Source of the DNA: Kineosporia sp. NBRC 101731
GTDB taxonomy: Bacteria; Actinomycetota; Actinomycetes; Actinomycetales; Kineosporiaceae
Assembly: GCF_030269305.1 (NCBI RefSeq)
Contig: NZ_BSTC01000007.1
Location: 310,001 to 374,000 of the forward strand
DNA length: 64,000 nt
Direction: 5' to 3'
The notes below the pieces were generated by a model that ran no database searches, was not told the origin of the DNA, and saw only the letters and a program-made list of their open reading frames with translations. Shown piece by piece: positions 1 through 8,829 of this stretch. Position 1 is the stretch's first letter. The number at the start of each line of letters is the position of its first letter. Made by a program: the position numbers and the translations under genes.

Positions 1-81
1 GATCGGGTGGTGCTGCGACGGCGCAGACTCCCTTTCTCTCCGACGCGGCACGTTTACGCCACTCGGGCGAGCGGTGAAGGA

Positions 82-585
82 TCAATGGGGGGCAGGGCGC
101 AGTTCTTGGTTGATGTCGTGCAGGGCGCAGGTCAGAACGTCCAGAGCGCCGATGAGCGCCGAGAGGGTCTGTGGTTCCAGCGTGTCGAAGGCTTTCTCCA
201 GCACGGCGGCCGGTCTCGTGTAGAAGTCGGCGGTACGGCTGCGGGCCAGCGCGGTGGCTCGCAGGGTGACCTGACGCCGGTCGGCGTGCTCCCGGCTGCG
301 GGCCACGTATCCGGCGTCCTCCAGCCTATTGATCAGAGCGTTCGTGGCGCCGGAGGTGAGCCCGACGCGCTCGGCGAGGCGCACGGGGGAGAGCGGCTCG
401 CCCAGGCGCTCGGCCCACAGCACCTCGACCAGGGCGTTGACGTCGGTGACGTGCAGAGTCAGCGCCTGGGCCGAGCGGCGGCTCAGCTCGGTGTACTCCC
501 CGGCGTAGGTGCGCAGCAGGTCGAGTGCCTGCTGCCGGGGCCCGGGTTCGAGTACCGCCGGAAAGGGTGGGACCTCCTCGTTCAT
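82..585 (-). CDS. MarR family transcriptional regulator
   Basis: This 167-residue protein is the right length for a MarR winged-helix repressor. The helix-turn-helix lies around residues 65-95 (SPVRLAERVGLTSGATNALI), followed by a wing with the DRRQVTL segment typical of MarR proteins. It is divergent from the FAD-dependent monooxygenase at 670, with an 84-bp gap holding an inverted repeat. By family knowledge it probably represses that monooxygenase until a small aromatic or drug-like ligand binds; the ligand cannot be read from sequence. The ATG at 583-585 is preceded by a weak purine stretch. Confidence 0.88.
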   Translation of the reverse strand: MNEEVPPFPAVLEPGPRQQALDLLRTYAGEYTELSRRSAQALTLHVTDVNALVEVLWAERLGEPLSPVRLAERVGLTSGATNALINRLEDAGYVARSREHADRRQVTLRATALARSRTADFYTRPAAVLEKAFDTLEPQTLSALIGALDVLTCALHDINQELRPAPH

Positions 586-612
586 GTTCGTAGACTACTT
601 TACGACGTGCAA

Positions 613-646
613 GACTTCATGAAGCATGTAACTTCACCATGAAGTC
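613..646. promoter_or_regulatory. Candidate MarR operator (inverted repeat)
   Basis: GACTTCATG at 613-621 is repeated inverted as CATGAAGTC at 638-646. Inside the left arm, CTTCATGAAG (615-624) is itself a perfect 10-bp palindrome, and CTTCACCATGAAG (632-644) is a near copy centred about 18 bp away. The pair sits in the gap between the divergent MarR and monooxygenase genes, ending 24 bp before the monooxygenase ATG, which is where a repressor would block transcription. Confidence 0.6.
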
Positions 647-669
647 ATTAGCCAACGGGAACGGATGAC

Positions 670-1887
670 ATGAACAGCCAGAGCCCCACCGTCCTGATCT
701 CCGGGGGCAGTATCGCCGGTCCCGCCCTGGCCTGGGCGCTTCACCGCGCCGGGTTCGCGCCCACGCTTCTGGAACGTGCGCCGAGCATGCGCGTCGCCGG
801 GCAGAACCTCGACATCCGCAGCACCGGGCGCGCCGTCATCGAGCAGATGGGCCTGACCGAGGCCGTCCTGAAGCAGAACACCGGCGAGCGCGGCACCCGC
901 TTCCTCGACCACACCGGCCGCTCCTACGCGCAGTTCCCGGTCGAGGCCGGGCGGGACGGGTCGACCGCCGAGATGGAGATCCTGCGCGGCGACCTGTCCC
1001 GGCTGCTGCTGGACCTCACCGAGAACGAGATACCTCACCGCTACGGCGATCACGTCACCGCCGTCGAGCAGTCGCCGGAGGGCGTGGAGGTGGTCCTGGC
1101 CAGTGGCGGCACCGAGCGGTACGACCTGATGGTCATCGCCGAGGGCCGGCGCTCGCGCACCCGCAAGCTGGTCTTCGGTGACGACGTCGTCTGGCGCGAC
1201 CTGGGGGAGTACGTCGCCTACGGCACCATCGACCGCGCGGACGACGATGACGACTGGTGGCACTGGATGACCTCCACCAACAGCCGGATGATCGCCCTGC
1301 GTCCCGACAACAAGGGCACCAGCCGGGCCAACCTGGCGTTCTTCGCCCCCGACCTGGGGTTGGAATCGATCGGCTTCGAGGCTCAGATGCACGTGCTGAG
1401 GGCTCATTTCGCCGACGCGGGGTGGAAGACGCCACGCATCCTGGACGGTTTCGAGGCCTACCCGCAGGAGTTCTACCTCGAGCGCTTCGCCCAGGTCACC
1501 CTGCCGTCCTGGTCGCGCGGGCGGGTCGTGGCGCTGGGCGACGCGGCCTGGGGGTCGGGGCCGACGGGGATGGGTACCAGCCTGGCTCTGGCCGGTGCGT
1601 ACGTGCTCGCCGGGGAACTGGGGGAGAGCTACGCCGGTTCCGGTCCGGCCGCCGCGTTCGCCGGGTACGAGCGGGTGATGCGGCCGTGGGCCGACAAGGT
1701 GCAGAGCTTCCCGCCCGGCATTCCCCGCCTGATGTTCCCGAAGTCGCGCGCCGGGCTGAAGGTGCTGAAGAGGGTGCACCAGGTCGCGGCCTCGCCGCGG
1801 ATCCGGCACCTGGCCGAGCAGAAGCTGGTGTCCCGGCCCAGCCCTCTGCCCCACCTGCCCGACTACCCGGCGCTGCGCGCCGGGTAG
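670..1887 (+). CDS. FAD-dependent aromatic-type monooxygenase
   Basis: A 405-residue group A flavoprotein monooxygenase (PHBH fold). The N-terminal dinucleotide-binding motif is ISGGSIAGPALAWAL (residues about 10-24), and the second FAD motif is GDAAWGSGPTGMG near residue 290. Family members use NAD(P)H and O2 to hydroxylate or epoxidise small organic compounds, including antibiotics such as tetracyclines. The substrate is unknown. The divergent MarR gene suggests induction by that substrate. The ATG is preceded by AACGGATGAC with no strong ribosome site. Confidence 0.85.
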   Translation: MNSQSPTVLISGGSIAGPALAWALHRAGFAPTLLERAPSMRVAGQNLDIRSTGRAVIEQMGLTEAVLKQNTGERGTRFLDHTGRSYAQFPVEAGRDGSTAEMEILRGDLSRLLLDLTENEIPHRYGDHVTAVEQSPEGVEVVLASGGTERYDLMVIAEGRRSRTRKLVFGDDVVWRDLGEYVAYGTIDRADDDDDWWHWMTSTNSRMIALRPDNKGTSRANLAFFAPDLGLESIGFEAQMHVLRAHFADAGWKTPRILDGFEAYPQEFYLERFAQVTLPSWSRGRVVALGDAAWGSGPTGMGTSLALAGAYVLAGELGESYAGSGPAAAFAGYERVMRPWADKVQSFPPGIPRLMFPKSRAGLKVLKRVHQVAASPRIRHLAEQKLVSRPSPLPHLPDYPALRAG

Positions 1888-1905
1888 AGCCGCAAACCGC
1901 CCGGG

Positions 1906-2499
1906 TCAGCCGATCTCGCGGATGACCCGGGCCGGGTTGCCGACACCGACGACGTTCGCCGGAACGTCTTTCGTCACCACGGAACCGGCGCCGATCACCG
2001 AGTTGTCGCCGATGCTCACGCCCGGGCAGACGATGACACCGCCGCCCAGCCAGACGTTGTCGCCGATCGTGATGGGCGCCGCCGCCTCGAGCTTGTCGCG
2101 GCGGGGTCCGGGCTCGATCGGGTGGGTCGGCGTCAGAAGCTGCACCCCGGGCCCGATCTGGCAGTCCTCGCCGATCGTGATCGCCGCGACGTCGAGCGCG
2201 GTGAGCTGGTAGTTGATGAAGGTGCGCGCACCCACGTGCAGGTTCTCCCCGTAGTCGACGAACAGCGGCGGGCGGATCGTGACCCCGGCCCCCACCGATC
2301 CCAGCACCGAGGCCAGGGTCGCACGCGCCGCCGCGTGCTCGCCGGCGGTGCACTGGAGGCGGTAGGTCTCCAGCACCCGTACCGCCCGTTCGTGGATGCG
2401 CACGCTCTCGTCGTTGCCGGAGTCGTCGGCGATGTACAGGTCGCCGGCCAGCATGCGCTCGCGGTGGGTGCGGGGGTCGCCGGCGAAGTAGTCGGTCAC
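1906..2499 (-). CDS. maa: Maltose-type sugar O-acetyltransferase
   Basis: A 197-residue left-handed beta-helix acetyltransferase. The N-terminal Mac domain contains the ERMLAGDLY segment (about residues 14-22) found in maltose/galactoside acetyltransferases. The hexapeptide-repeat region follows from about residue 70, with the catalytic histidine in LLTPTHPI (near residue 126) and the closing VVTKDVPANVVGVGNPARVI motif. It would transfer acetyl from acetyl-CoA to sugar hydroxyls. Its ATG (2497-2499) overlaps the TGA stop of the upstream TetR gene, so the two are co-transcribed. The gene is convergent with the monooxygenase ending at 1887. Confidence 0.88.
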   Translation of the reverse strand: MTDYFAGDPRTHRERMLAGDLYIADDSGNDESVRIHERAVRVLETYRLQCTAGEHAAARATLASVLGSVGAGVTIRPPLFVDYGENLHVGARTFINYQLTALDVAAITIGEDCQIGPGVQLLTPTHPIEPGPRRDKLEAAAPITIGDNVWLGGGVIVCPGVSIGDNSVIGAGSVVTKDVPANVVGVGNPARVIREIG

Positions 2500-3062
2500 G
2501 GTCGGTGCGCCTTCCGGTCGGCGGTGGCCAGGATGCGGTCGATGGCGTCCAGCGCCACCTGGGGGTCATGGGGTTCGGTGTCGAGCGCCCGGTGCAGGCT
2601 CAGGCCCTCGATCGTCGCGTCCAGCAGGCGGGCCGTGGCCGGGTCGAAGTGCATCTCCAGGGCTGCGCGGCTGGCGGCCATCCAGGCACTGGTGATGCTC
2701 CGGAAGCTGGGGATGCGGGCCGCGAGCGTGTAGAGCTCCTGCATCAGCACCAGTTCGCGCTGGGTGCTGAGGGTGTCGGTGACGATCAGGTCGGCGACGG
2801 CCTGCCGGGCCTCCTGCGCGGTGCCGGCCGCGCTCATCCGGGCCTCGAACTGGCTGCTGGCGGCCTGCGCGAAACGGGTGAAGGCCTCGTACAGGATCTG
2901 GTCGATGCCGTCGAAGTGATAGGTCATCGAGCCGAGCGGGACGTCGGCGGCAGCGGCGATCTTGCGGTGTGACACCCCGGCCACCCCGACCTCGGCGACC
3001 ACGTCCAGACACGCGTCGATGATGCGGCTACGGCGTTCGGGGTCGTGGCGCCGGACGTTCAT
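2496..3062 (-). CDS. TetR family transcriptional regulator
   Basis: The reading frame is open further upstream, but the protein logically starts at the ATG at 3060-3062 (MNVRRHDPERRSRIID), giving 188 residues, standard for TetR. The helix-turn-helix spans about residues 8-50 (VSHRKIAAAADVPLGSMTYH). It is divergent from an MFS transporter beginning at 3109. Two operator-like palindromes fill the 46-bp gap and overlap both starts, so it very likely represses both itself and the transporter. The ligand is probably an exported compound. Confidence 0.87.
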   Translation of the reverse strand: MNVRRHDPERRSRIIDACLDVVAEVGVAGVSHRKIAAAADVPLGSMTYHFDGIDQILYEAFTRFAQAASSQFEARMSAAGTAQEARQAVADLIVTDTLSTQRELVLMQELYTLAARIPSFRSITSAWMAASRAALEMHFDPATARLLDATIEGLSLHRALDTEPHDPQVALDAIDRILATADRKAHRP

Positions 3063-3110
3063 GTGTACGACTGTACATGCCGGTCCCGGCATGTGTACGG
3101 TCGTACGCAT
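3061..3110. promoter_or_regulatory. Double TetR operator between tetR and MFS gene
   Basis: Two palindromes with the same core occur: ATGTGTACGACTGTACAT (3061-3078) and ATGTGTACGGTCGTACGCAT (3091-3110). Their centres are 30 bp apart, close to three helical turns. The first reaches the tetR start codon and the second runs into the MFS start codon, leaving no room for a ribosome-binding site before the ATG at 3109. At least the MFS transcript may therefore be leaderless. Confidence 0.75.
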
Positions 3111-4365
3111 GACACAGATGACGGCGGCGCTGCCGGACCGGGACGTCCGCCGTGCGCGGGTGGCGGTGGGCGTGCTCTTCTTCACCAACGGGGCCATGTT
3201 CGCCAACCTCATTCCCCGCTATCCCCAGATCAAGACCGACCTCGGCATGAGCAACGCGGCCTATGGCCTGTCCGTCGCGGCCTTTCCCATGGGCGCGCTG
3301 ATCGCCGGGACGGCGGCGGGCCTGCTGGTGCGGCGGTTCGGTTCGGCATCGGTGGCGGCGGTGGGCATGGCGCTGACCGGGGTCGGCGTGATCGCGGCGG
3401 GTCTGGCCCCGGTCACCGTCGTCTTCGCCCTGGCCCTGTTCGTGGCCGGCAGTCTGGACGCGATCGCCGACGTCGCGCAGAACGGGCACGGCCTGCGCGT
3501 GCAGCGGCGCTATGGCCGCTCGATCATCAACTCCTTCCACGCCATCTGGTCGGTCGGCGCGGTGACCGGTGGTCTGATGGCGGCCGCGGCGATCGCCCGG
3601 GGTCTCCCGCGCGGCGCGCACCTCGTCCTCTCGTCCGTGCTGCTGGCCGTGATCGCGCTGCTGGCCTGGCGTTTCTGCCTGCCGGGGACGGAGACGGAGC
3701 TGGAGCCGGTGCAGGAGAGGGCCGATGGTCAGCCGGCCGTCGCGGCGGGCCGCTCGCCGGTCAGCCCGACCACGGCCCTGACCGTCGGCGCGCTGGTGCT
3801 GATCGCCATGGCGGGCACTGTCGTGGAGGACTCGGGCAATTCCTGGGCCACTCTCTACCTCAGTGACTCCCTCGACGCCCCGGCCGCGATCGCCGCCCTC
3901 GGCTACATCGCGTTGGTCGGTGCCCAGTTCGTCGGCCGGCTGTTCGGCGACCGCCTGGTCGACCGCTTCGGCCAGCGCACCATCGCCCGGGCCGGAGGCG
4001 CCTTCGCCGCCGCCGGAATGGGCCTGGCCCTGGCTTTCCCGAGCGTCTGGGGCACTGTACTGGGCTTCGCCGCGGCCGGTTTCGGCGTCGCGACGCTGGT
4101 GCCCGCGGCCATGCACGAGGCCGACGAACTACCGGGCCTGCGCCCGGGCACCGGTCTCACCGTAGTCTCCTGGCTCATGCGCCTGGGCTTCCTGCTGTCG
4201 CCGCCGGTGGTCGGCGCGGTCGCCGACGCCACCAGTCTGCGGGCCGGACTCCTGGTGGTGCCGGTGGCCGGGCTGATCGTGGTGCTCACAGCAGGGGTCC
4301 TGTCCCAGCGCCCGCACCACCGCCAAGCCCTTACCGCCCCCAGCGAAACACCTCCTTCTCCGTGA
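3109..4365 (+). CDS. MFS transporter
   Basis: A 418-residue protein with about 12 hydrophobic segments. The first half carries RRARVAVGVLFFTNGAMFAN and a loop GLLVRRFGSAS resembling MFS motif A; the second half carries the corresponding GRLFGDRLVDRFGQRT motif. It fits the FucP/YbjJ-like branch of inner-membrane transporters. The chosen ATG at 3109 (MTQMTAAL) directly follows an operator palindrome; a second ATG lies at 3118. Control by the divergent TetR suggests efflux of the TetR ligand, which is inference. Confidence 0.85.
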   Translation: MTQMTAALPDRDVRRARVAVGVLFFTNGAMFANLIPRYPQIKTDLGMSNAAYGLSVAAFPMGALIAGTAAGLLVRRFGSASVAAVGMALTGVGVIAAGLAPVTVVFALALFVAGSLDAIADVAQNGHGLRVQRRYGRSIINSFHAIWSVGAVTGGLMAAAAIARGLPRGAHLVLSSVLLAVIALLAWRFCLPGTETELEPVQERADGQPAVAAGRSPVSPTTALTVGALVLIAMAGTVVEDSGNSWATLYLSDSLDAPAAIAALGYIALVGAQFVGRLFGDRLVDRFGQRTIARAGGAFAAAGMGLALAFPSVWGTVLGFAAAGFGVATLVPAAMHEADELPGLRPGTGLTVVSWLMRLGFLLSPPVVGAVADATSLRAGLLVVPVAGLIVVLTAGVLSQRPHHRQALTAPSETPPSP

Positions 4366-4540
4366 TCGAAGGGAAGGGGAAGGGAACCGGTCGATCTGAT
4401 CACCGGAATCGCCCTGGTGGCCGAGCGGTACGACGACCCGCCGGCCCACGCCGCGCGGCTGCGGTAACTGACCGTGCAAGGGGTCAGCCCCGCCTGAAGA
4501 TCGGCTCAAGGTCGACGGAACCGGGGTCGATGCCGCAGGA

Positions 4541-6538
4541 GTGCCGCAGGAACCTGCCCACGCCACCGCGGCGGATCCCGCCCGGAGGCCGGCCGATCGC
4601 CGTCAGGTCCGGCGGGGTCGTGGAGCCGTGGCCGCTCTGGTCGCGGTCGCGGGAGCCGTCGCGGCGTTCGTGCTGTGGTCGTCGGAGACCACGAACACGG
4701 CCGTCCAGCAGGCCACCTCGGCCGTCGACCGGTCGACGGCCTACGACGCCACGGTGACGGCCCTGGCGGCCCAGCAGTCCCTGGCCCGAGACTTCCAGCT
4801 CAATCCCACGCCGGGCTCCCGGGCCGCCTATGACCAGGCCGCGCAGACCTTCCAGACCGCTCTGGACGCCCTGGACCGGATCAGTGGCGGATCTCTCCAG
4901 CGGGCCATCGACCAGGTCCGCCACGAGAACCAGGCCTACCAGACGGCGGTGACCCGTCTGTTCGACGCGGCGGAACGGTCACCGGACCTGATCGTCGACC
5001 GCGACGCGGACATCGACCTGTGGTTCGACCGCCTCAACTCCGTCATGACGACGGCCGCCCAGGCCCAGCACCGGCGCGCCGACCAGGCGCTGGCCCACCT
5101 CCGCGCACTGGAGCAGCGGGAGCGGCACCTGACCCCGGTCGTCATCCTGCTCGGCTTCGTCCTGGCGGGCGTGCTGAGCTGGATCTCCCGGGGGCACCGG
5201 CGTCAGCTGGACGCCGAGCGGGCCGGCGCGGTGTACCGGTCGCAGCACGACCACATCAGCGGGTTGCCCAACCGCACCGTGCTCACCGCGCGGATGGCCG
5301 ACGCCCTCGCCCGGGAGAACGGGCTGATCACGGTGCTGCTCATCGACCTCAACCACTTCAAGGACGTCAACACCACCCTGGGGCATCTCGAGGGCGACCA
5401 GATCCTGGCCCGGGTCGGTGCCCGCCTGCGGGCGGCCGTTCGCGAGGAGGATGTGGTCGCCCATCTCGGCGGCGACGAGTTCGTGGTCCTGCTCACCGAC
5501 GTCACCGCCGACGAGGCGGGCCTGGAGGTCGCCGCCCGGCTGCACGCCGTCCTGGACGAGGGTTTCGCCGTGGGGGAGGTCGAGATCGACGTGGAGGCCA
5601 CCATGGCGCTCGCGACCTCCGGGCGGCCCGGCGACGATCCGGACACCCTGTTGCGCAACGCCTACATCGCGATGGAGACGGCCAAGGCGCAGGGGCATCC
5701 GGTACTCGTGCACGAGCAGGCGGCCGACGAGAAGTCGTCGCACAAGCTCGTGCTGCTGAGCGACCTGCGCCGCGGGATCAGCCGCGGGGAGCTGGTCCTG
5801 CACTACCAGCCCAAGATCGACATCGGTTCCGGGGCACTGGTCGGGGCCGAGGCGCTGGTGCGCTGGAACCATCCGGAACTCGGCTTCGTGCCCCCGGACC
5901 GGTTCATCCCGATCGCCGAGCAGACCGGCCTGATCCACCCCCTGACCCGCTACGTGCTGGACGCCGCCCTGATGCAGGCGCGCACCTGGCAGCAGGCCGG
6001 CACCCCGGTGCGCGTCGCGGTCAATCTCTCGGCCCGCAACCTGCTCAACGACGAACTGCCCGGCCAGATCGCGGACCTGCTGGCCGGTAACGGGGTGAGC
6101 GCGGCCCTGCTGGAACTGGAGGTCACCGAATCGGCGATCATGACCGACCCGCAGCGCGCCCTGCACGTGCTCAATGACCTGGCCGGGATGGGGATCGGAC
6201 TGTCCATCGACGACTTCGGCACCGGTTACACGAGCATCGGCCAGCTGCGTCATCTTCCGGTGCACGAGCTGAAGATCGACCGGTCGTTCGTGACCGCCCT
6301 GGCCACGGACGCCACGGACGCCATGATCGTGCGCAGCATCGTCGAGCTCGGTCACAACCTGGGGCTCAGCATCGTCGCCGAAGGGGTCGAGGACGATGCG
6401 ACCCGGTGCGTCCTGGCCGGTGTCGGCTGCGACATCGCCCAGGGGTTCGGCATCTCGCGGCCGCTGCCGGCCGATCGGTTCGACGCGTGGATGCGCAGCT
6501 ACGTGCCTACGTCTTCTGCTTCACTGCCTGTGCGGTGA
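4541..6538 (+). CDS. Membrane GGDEF-EAL cyclic-di-GMP enzyme
   Basis: A 665-residue protein that makes or degrades the second messenger c-di-GMP. A transmembrane segment lies at about residues 28-47, followed by an extracellular helical sensor to about residue 200 and a second membrane segment (TPVVILLGFVLAGVLSW). The GGDEF domain has intact LGGDEF and an inhibitory RxxD site five residues earlier (REED). The EAL domain has YQPKIDI, EALVRW, VNLSARNL, ELEVTES, DDFGTGYTS, KIDRSF and VAEGVED, so it looks catalytically complete. The start is the GTG at 4541. Its last 32 bp overlap the convergent FUSC gene. Confidence 0.9.
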   Translation: MPQEPAHATAADPARRPADRRQVRRGRGAVAALVAVAGAVAAFVLWSSETTNTAVQQATSAVDRSTAYDATVTALAAQQSLARDFQLNPTPGSRAAYDQAAQTFQTALDALDRISGGSLQRAIDQVRHENQAYQTAVTRLFDAAERSPDLIVDRDADIDLWFDRLNSVMTTAAQAQHRRADQALAHLRALEQRERHLTPVVILLGFVLAGVLSWISRGHRRQLDAERAGAVYRSQHDHISGLPNRTVLTARMADALARENGLITVLLIDLNHFKDVNTTLGHLEGDQILARVGARLRAAVREEDVVAHLGGDEFVVLLTDVTADEAGLEVAARLHAVLDEGFAVGEVEIDVEATMALATSGRPGDDPDTLLRNAYIAMETAKAQGHPVLVHEQAADEKSSHKLVLLSDLRRGISRGELVLHYQPKIDIGSGALVGAEALVRWNHPELGFVPPDRFIPIAEQTGLIHPLTRYVLDAALMQARTWQQAGTPVRVAVNLSARNLLNDELPGQIADLLAGNGVSAALLELEVTESAIMTDPQRALHVLNDLAGMGIGLSIDDFGTGYTSIGQLRHLPVHELKIDRSFVTALATDATDAMIVRSIVELGHNLGLSIVAEGVEDDATRCVLAGVGCDIAQGFGISRPLPADRFDAWMRSYVPTSSASLPVR

Positions 6539-8135
6539 CCGCGTCGCACAGCTGCTCGGCCTCGGTGATGGCCTGCTCCCAGTCGGGCGTTGGACGCCCG
6601 CCCCGGGAAGGTTCCTGACGCACCTGCCCGGCGGCCCGGCGGGCCTCGCCGAGGTGCTGGTAGGCGGCGCGCCGCAGCGCGTGACGCTGCGCCGGGACGG
6701 CGCCGGGCGCCAGGTCGCGGTAGCGCTGCGCGGCGGCCACCGCGTCGGCGGTGCGGGCCTGGGCCCGATCGGCGGCCGAGCGGGGCCACAGCAGGAAGTG
6801 CACGGCCAGCACCACCAGCACGGCCAGCGCCGTGTCGAGAATGCGAGGCCAGTAGAGGGCGCGGTGGTCGCCCAGCATGTCGAGCAGCACGAAGACCACA
6901 CCGGTCAGCCCCGTCGTGGCGATCGCGTAGTGCTGCCGCACGCCGACGGCCATTACCGCGCCGAACCCCGCCACCGCCGCGATCAGGGCGTAGCGGTCGT
7001 CGGTGACCAGGGTGATCGCACCGATCGCGGCCACCCCGGCGACCGTTCCCAGGCAGCGGTGCAGGGACCGGCGGAAGACCGGGCCGAAGTCGGGCTTGTA
7101 GACGAACGCCACGGTCATCGGCAGCCAGTAGCCGCGCGGGCCCTCGAGAGCCAGGGCCGCCAGCTGGGCGATCAGCACACACAGGGCCAGGAGGAGCGCG
7201 TAGCGCAGGTGCGCGGCCCGGGTCGACCAGCTCCGGGCCGGTGGCTGTAACGGCACGTCCGGCACCGGCCCGGCGCCACTGGCCACGCACACGTCGGCCA
7301 GGGCCTGCTCGCCGGGGGAGCCGGGGGCGAAGTGCGGGGTGGGCGCGAGCGGGTGGTCGCCCCGGGCGAAGAGCCGTTGCTCCATGCGCAGGGGGGCGCT
7401 GGTCACGGCCTCCGTCAGCGCCCGGCCCTCCCACAGCAGGGTGGTCACCGCCTCGCCGAGCGGTACGGCGAGGTGGAAGGCGCGGACCAGCCGCCCCGCC
7501 GGGGTCTGCGGTCCTGACCGACTGCCCCGCGCCAGGTGCGGGGCCATCACCGCGTGGGCGTGGTCGAGGGCGTCGGCCACCTGCCGGCGGGCGTCCTCGG
7601 CGGCCGGGGTGCCCGCGGTCTCCAGCGCGCGGGAGGCGGTGGCGTAGACCGCCCGCACGGCCGCGCGTTCGATCTCGTACCGCGACCACAGCCACGGGAA
7701 GGCCGACAGCACGAGCACCAGCAGGGTCCCCCCGAGCAACGCCAGCGGCGCGTGCCACCACGGGCCCGGCACCGGGATGCCGCTGCCGATGACCGTCCCG
7801 AGAAGGAAATGCATCCCCGCCACCGAGGCCACGCGTCCGAAAGGACTGACCAGACCCGAGACGAAACCGGCCGCCACGAGCGCGACCGTGACCACCGGCC
7901 CGTGCCCGGTGCGCAGCGCGAGCTCACCGGCCAGCAGGCCGAGGGCGGCGAACCCGCCCAGCCAGGCCAGCCGCCGCGTCCGGGACCAGTACGGGTCACC
8001 GCCGTCCTGGCCCACGCCCCACAGCGCGCCGACGGCCGCGATCACGGCCAGGGTGGTCCCGCCGGTCCAGACCCCGAGCAGCAGGGGAACGGTGAGCGCG
8101 GCGGCGCCACGCGCAGCGGGAGCGAGGTTGCGCAT
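6507..8135 (-). CDS. FUSC family inner-membrane protein
   Basis: A 542-residue protein built as two halves, each a cluster of hydrophobic helices. The second cluster starts near residue 310 (YALLLALCVLIAQLAALALE) and contains GYWLPMTVAFVYKPDFGPVF and CLGTVAGVA, which are characteristic of the FUSC/YccS/AaeB-like family of putative aromatic-acid or small-molecule exporters. An AGAGGAC ribosome site precedes the ATG at 8133-8135. The 3' end overlaps the GGDEF-EAL gene tail to tail by 32 bp, so the stops are antisense to each other. The substrate is unknown. Confidence 0.82.
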   Translation of the reverse strand: MRNLAPAARGAAALTVPLLLGVWTGGTTLAVIAAVGALWGVGQDGGDPYWSRTRRLAWLGGFAALGLLAGELALRTGHGPVVTVALVAAGFVSGLVSPFGRVASVAGMHFLLGTVIGSGIPVPGPWWHAPLALLGGTLLVLVLSAFPWLWSRYEIERAAVRAVYATASRALETAGTPAAEDARRQVADALDHAHAVMAPHLARGSRSGPQTPAGRLVRAFHLAVPLGEAVTTLLWEGRALTEAVTSAPLRMEQRLFARGDHPLAPTPHFAPGSPGEQALADVCVASGAGPVPDVPLQPPARSWSTRAAHLRYALLLALCVLIAQLAALALEGPRGYWLPMTVAFVYKPDFGPVFRRSLHRCLGTVAGVAAIGAITLVTDDRYALIAAVAGFGAVMAVGVRQHYAIATTGLTGVVFVLLDMLGDHRALYWPRILDTALAVLVVLAVHFLLWPRSAADRAQARTADAVAAAQRYRDLAPGAVPAQRHALRRAAYQHLGEARRAAGQVRQEPSRGGRPTPDWEQAITEAEQLCDAVTAQAVKQKT

Positions 8136-8454
8136 GAGGTGTCCTCTCGCGGGAAGGGGCCTCCGCGGTGAGGAATGACTTCCTGGAAGTTAGCTGACCC
8201 ACTGCGTTATCGGGAACCGAGGGGTAGACCGTGAGGTGCGCCACAGGCCCACTCCGCCTCATCGGGTGAAGTACGCCTCATTGACGTGCACAAGCACCCC
8301 GAACGGCGGCATGGTCGACTGCAATGGTCAGCGCGCCTGCCGATGAAGGTGACAGTCTGTGCTGACCAGCACGTGTCGACACGGTGATCGTCACGCCGGG
8401 CCCCGAACCTGAGGCCGGACGTCCCGATCACCCGAAGGAAGTGAGGTACTACCT
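8136..8454. promoter_or_regulatory. Divergent intergenic region with two palindromes
   Basis: This 319-bp gap separates the divergent FUSC and DUF7455 genes. ACTTCCTGGAAGT (8178-8190), a perfect palindrome around one central base, lies 43 bp before the FUSC start and is a possible operator. CGTGTCGACACG (8372-8383), a perfect 12-bp palindrome, lies 72 bp before the DUF7455 start. An AAGGAAGTGAGG ribosome site precedes the GTG at 8455. No gene is evident. Confidence 0.45.
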
Positions 8455-8760
8455 GTGACCGCCATCGCTCCCGAGATGCAGGCCCCGGTGTCTGCCTTCG
8501 ACACCGTCCCGGCCCTGACGGCGGCCGACCGTTGTGACGCCACCACCACCACGATCCGCGAGGGTTCCGGCAGCGCGAACTCGCGGGTGCCCTGTGGTGC
8601 GCAGGCGTACGTCACGGCCCTGTTCCCCAGTGGTAGCACCTTGCAGTTCTGTGCCCACCACGGCCACAACCTCGAGGCCAGCCTGGTGCAGAAGGGCGCC
8701 GTGATCCGCGACGACTCAGGTGTGCTGCAGCAGAACACCAAGCCCGGAGCCTCCGCCTAG
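8455..8760 (+). CDS. DUF7455 small zinc-ribbon-like protein with insertion
   Basis: A 101-residue protein recognisable as an actinobacterial DUF7455 protein from LTAADRCD, CGAQAYV, LFPSG and FCAHHGHN. In the family as I know it, the first two cysteines form a tight CDxCGAQAYV motif. Here about 18 residues rich in Thr, Ser and Gly (ATTTTIREGSGSANSRVP) separate CD from CGAQAYV, while the second metal site (FCAHH) is intact. Function is unknown; the cysteine/histidine pattern suggests metal binding. The start is the GTG at 8455, after a good AAGGAAG site. Confidence 0.8.
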   Translation: MTAIAPEMQAPVSAFDTVPALTAADRCDATTTTIREGSGSANSRVPCGAQAYVTALFPSGSTLQFCAHHGHNLEASLVQKGAVIRDDSGVLQQNTKPGASA

Positions 8761-8765
8761 TCCTC

Positions 8766-8795
8766 ATCCAGGCCTATCCAGGCCTATCCAGGCCT
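8766..8795 (+). repeat. Three tandem 10-bp repeats
   Basis: ATCCAGGCCT occurs three times head to tail at 8766-8775, 8776-8785 and 8786-8795, six bases after the DUF7455 stop codon and before the long palindrome at 8830. I see no coding or regulatory role; replication slippage is the simplest origin. Confidence 0.9.
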
Positions 8796-8829
8796 CTGGT
8801 TCTCCGGCGGGGCCCGCGTTCCATTCCTT

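Noticed and set aside
1-81. A gene at the left edge
   Set aside because: The open frames there are antisense of the MarR gene; 81 bases without clear signal.
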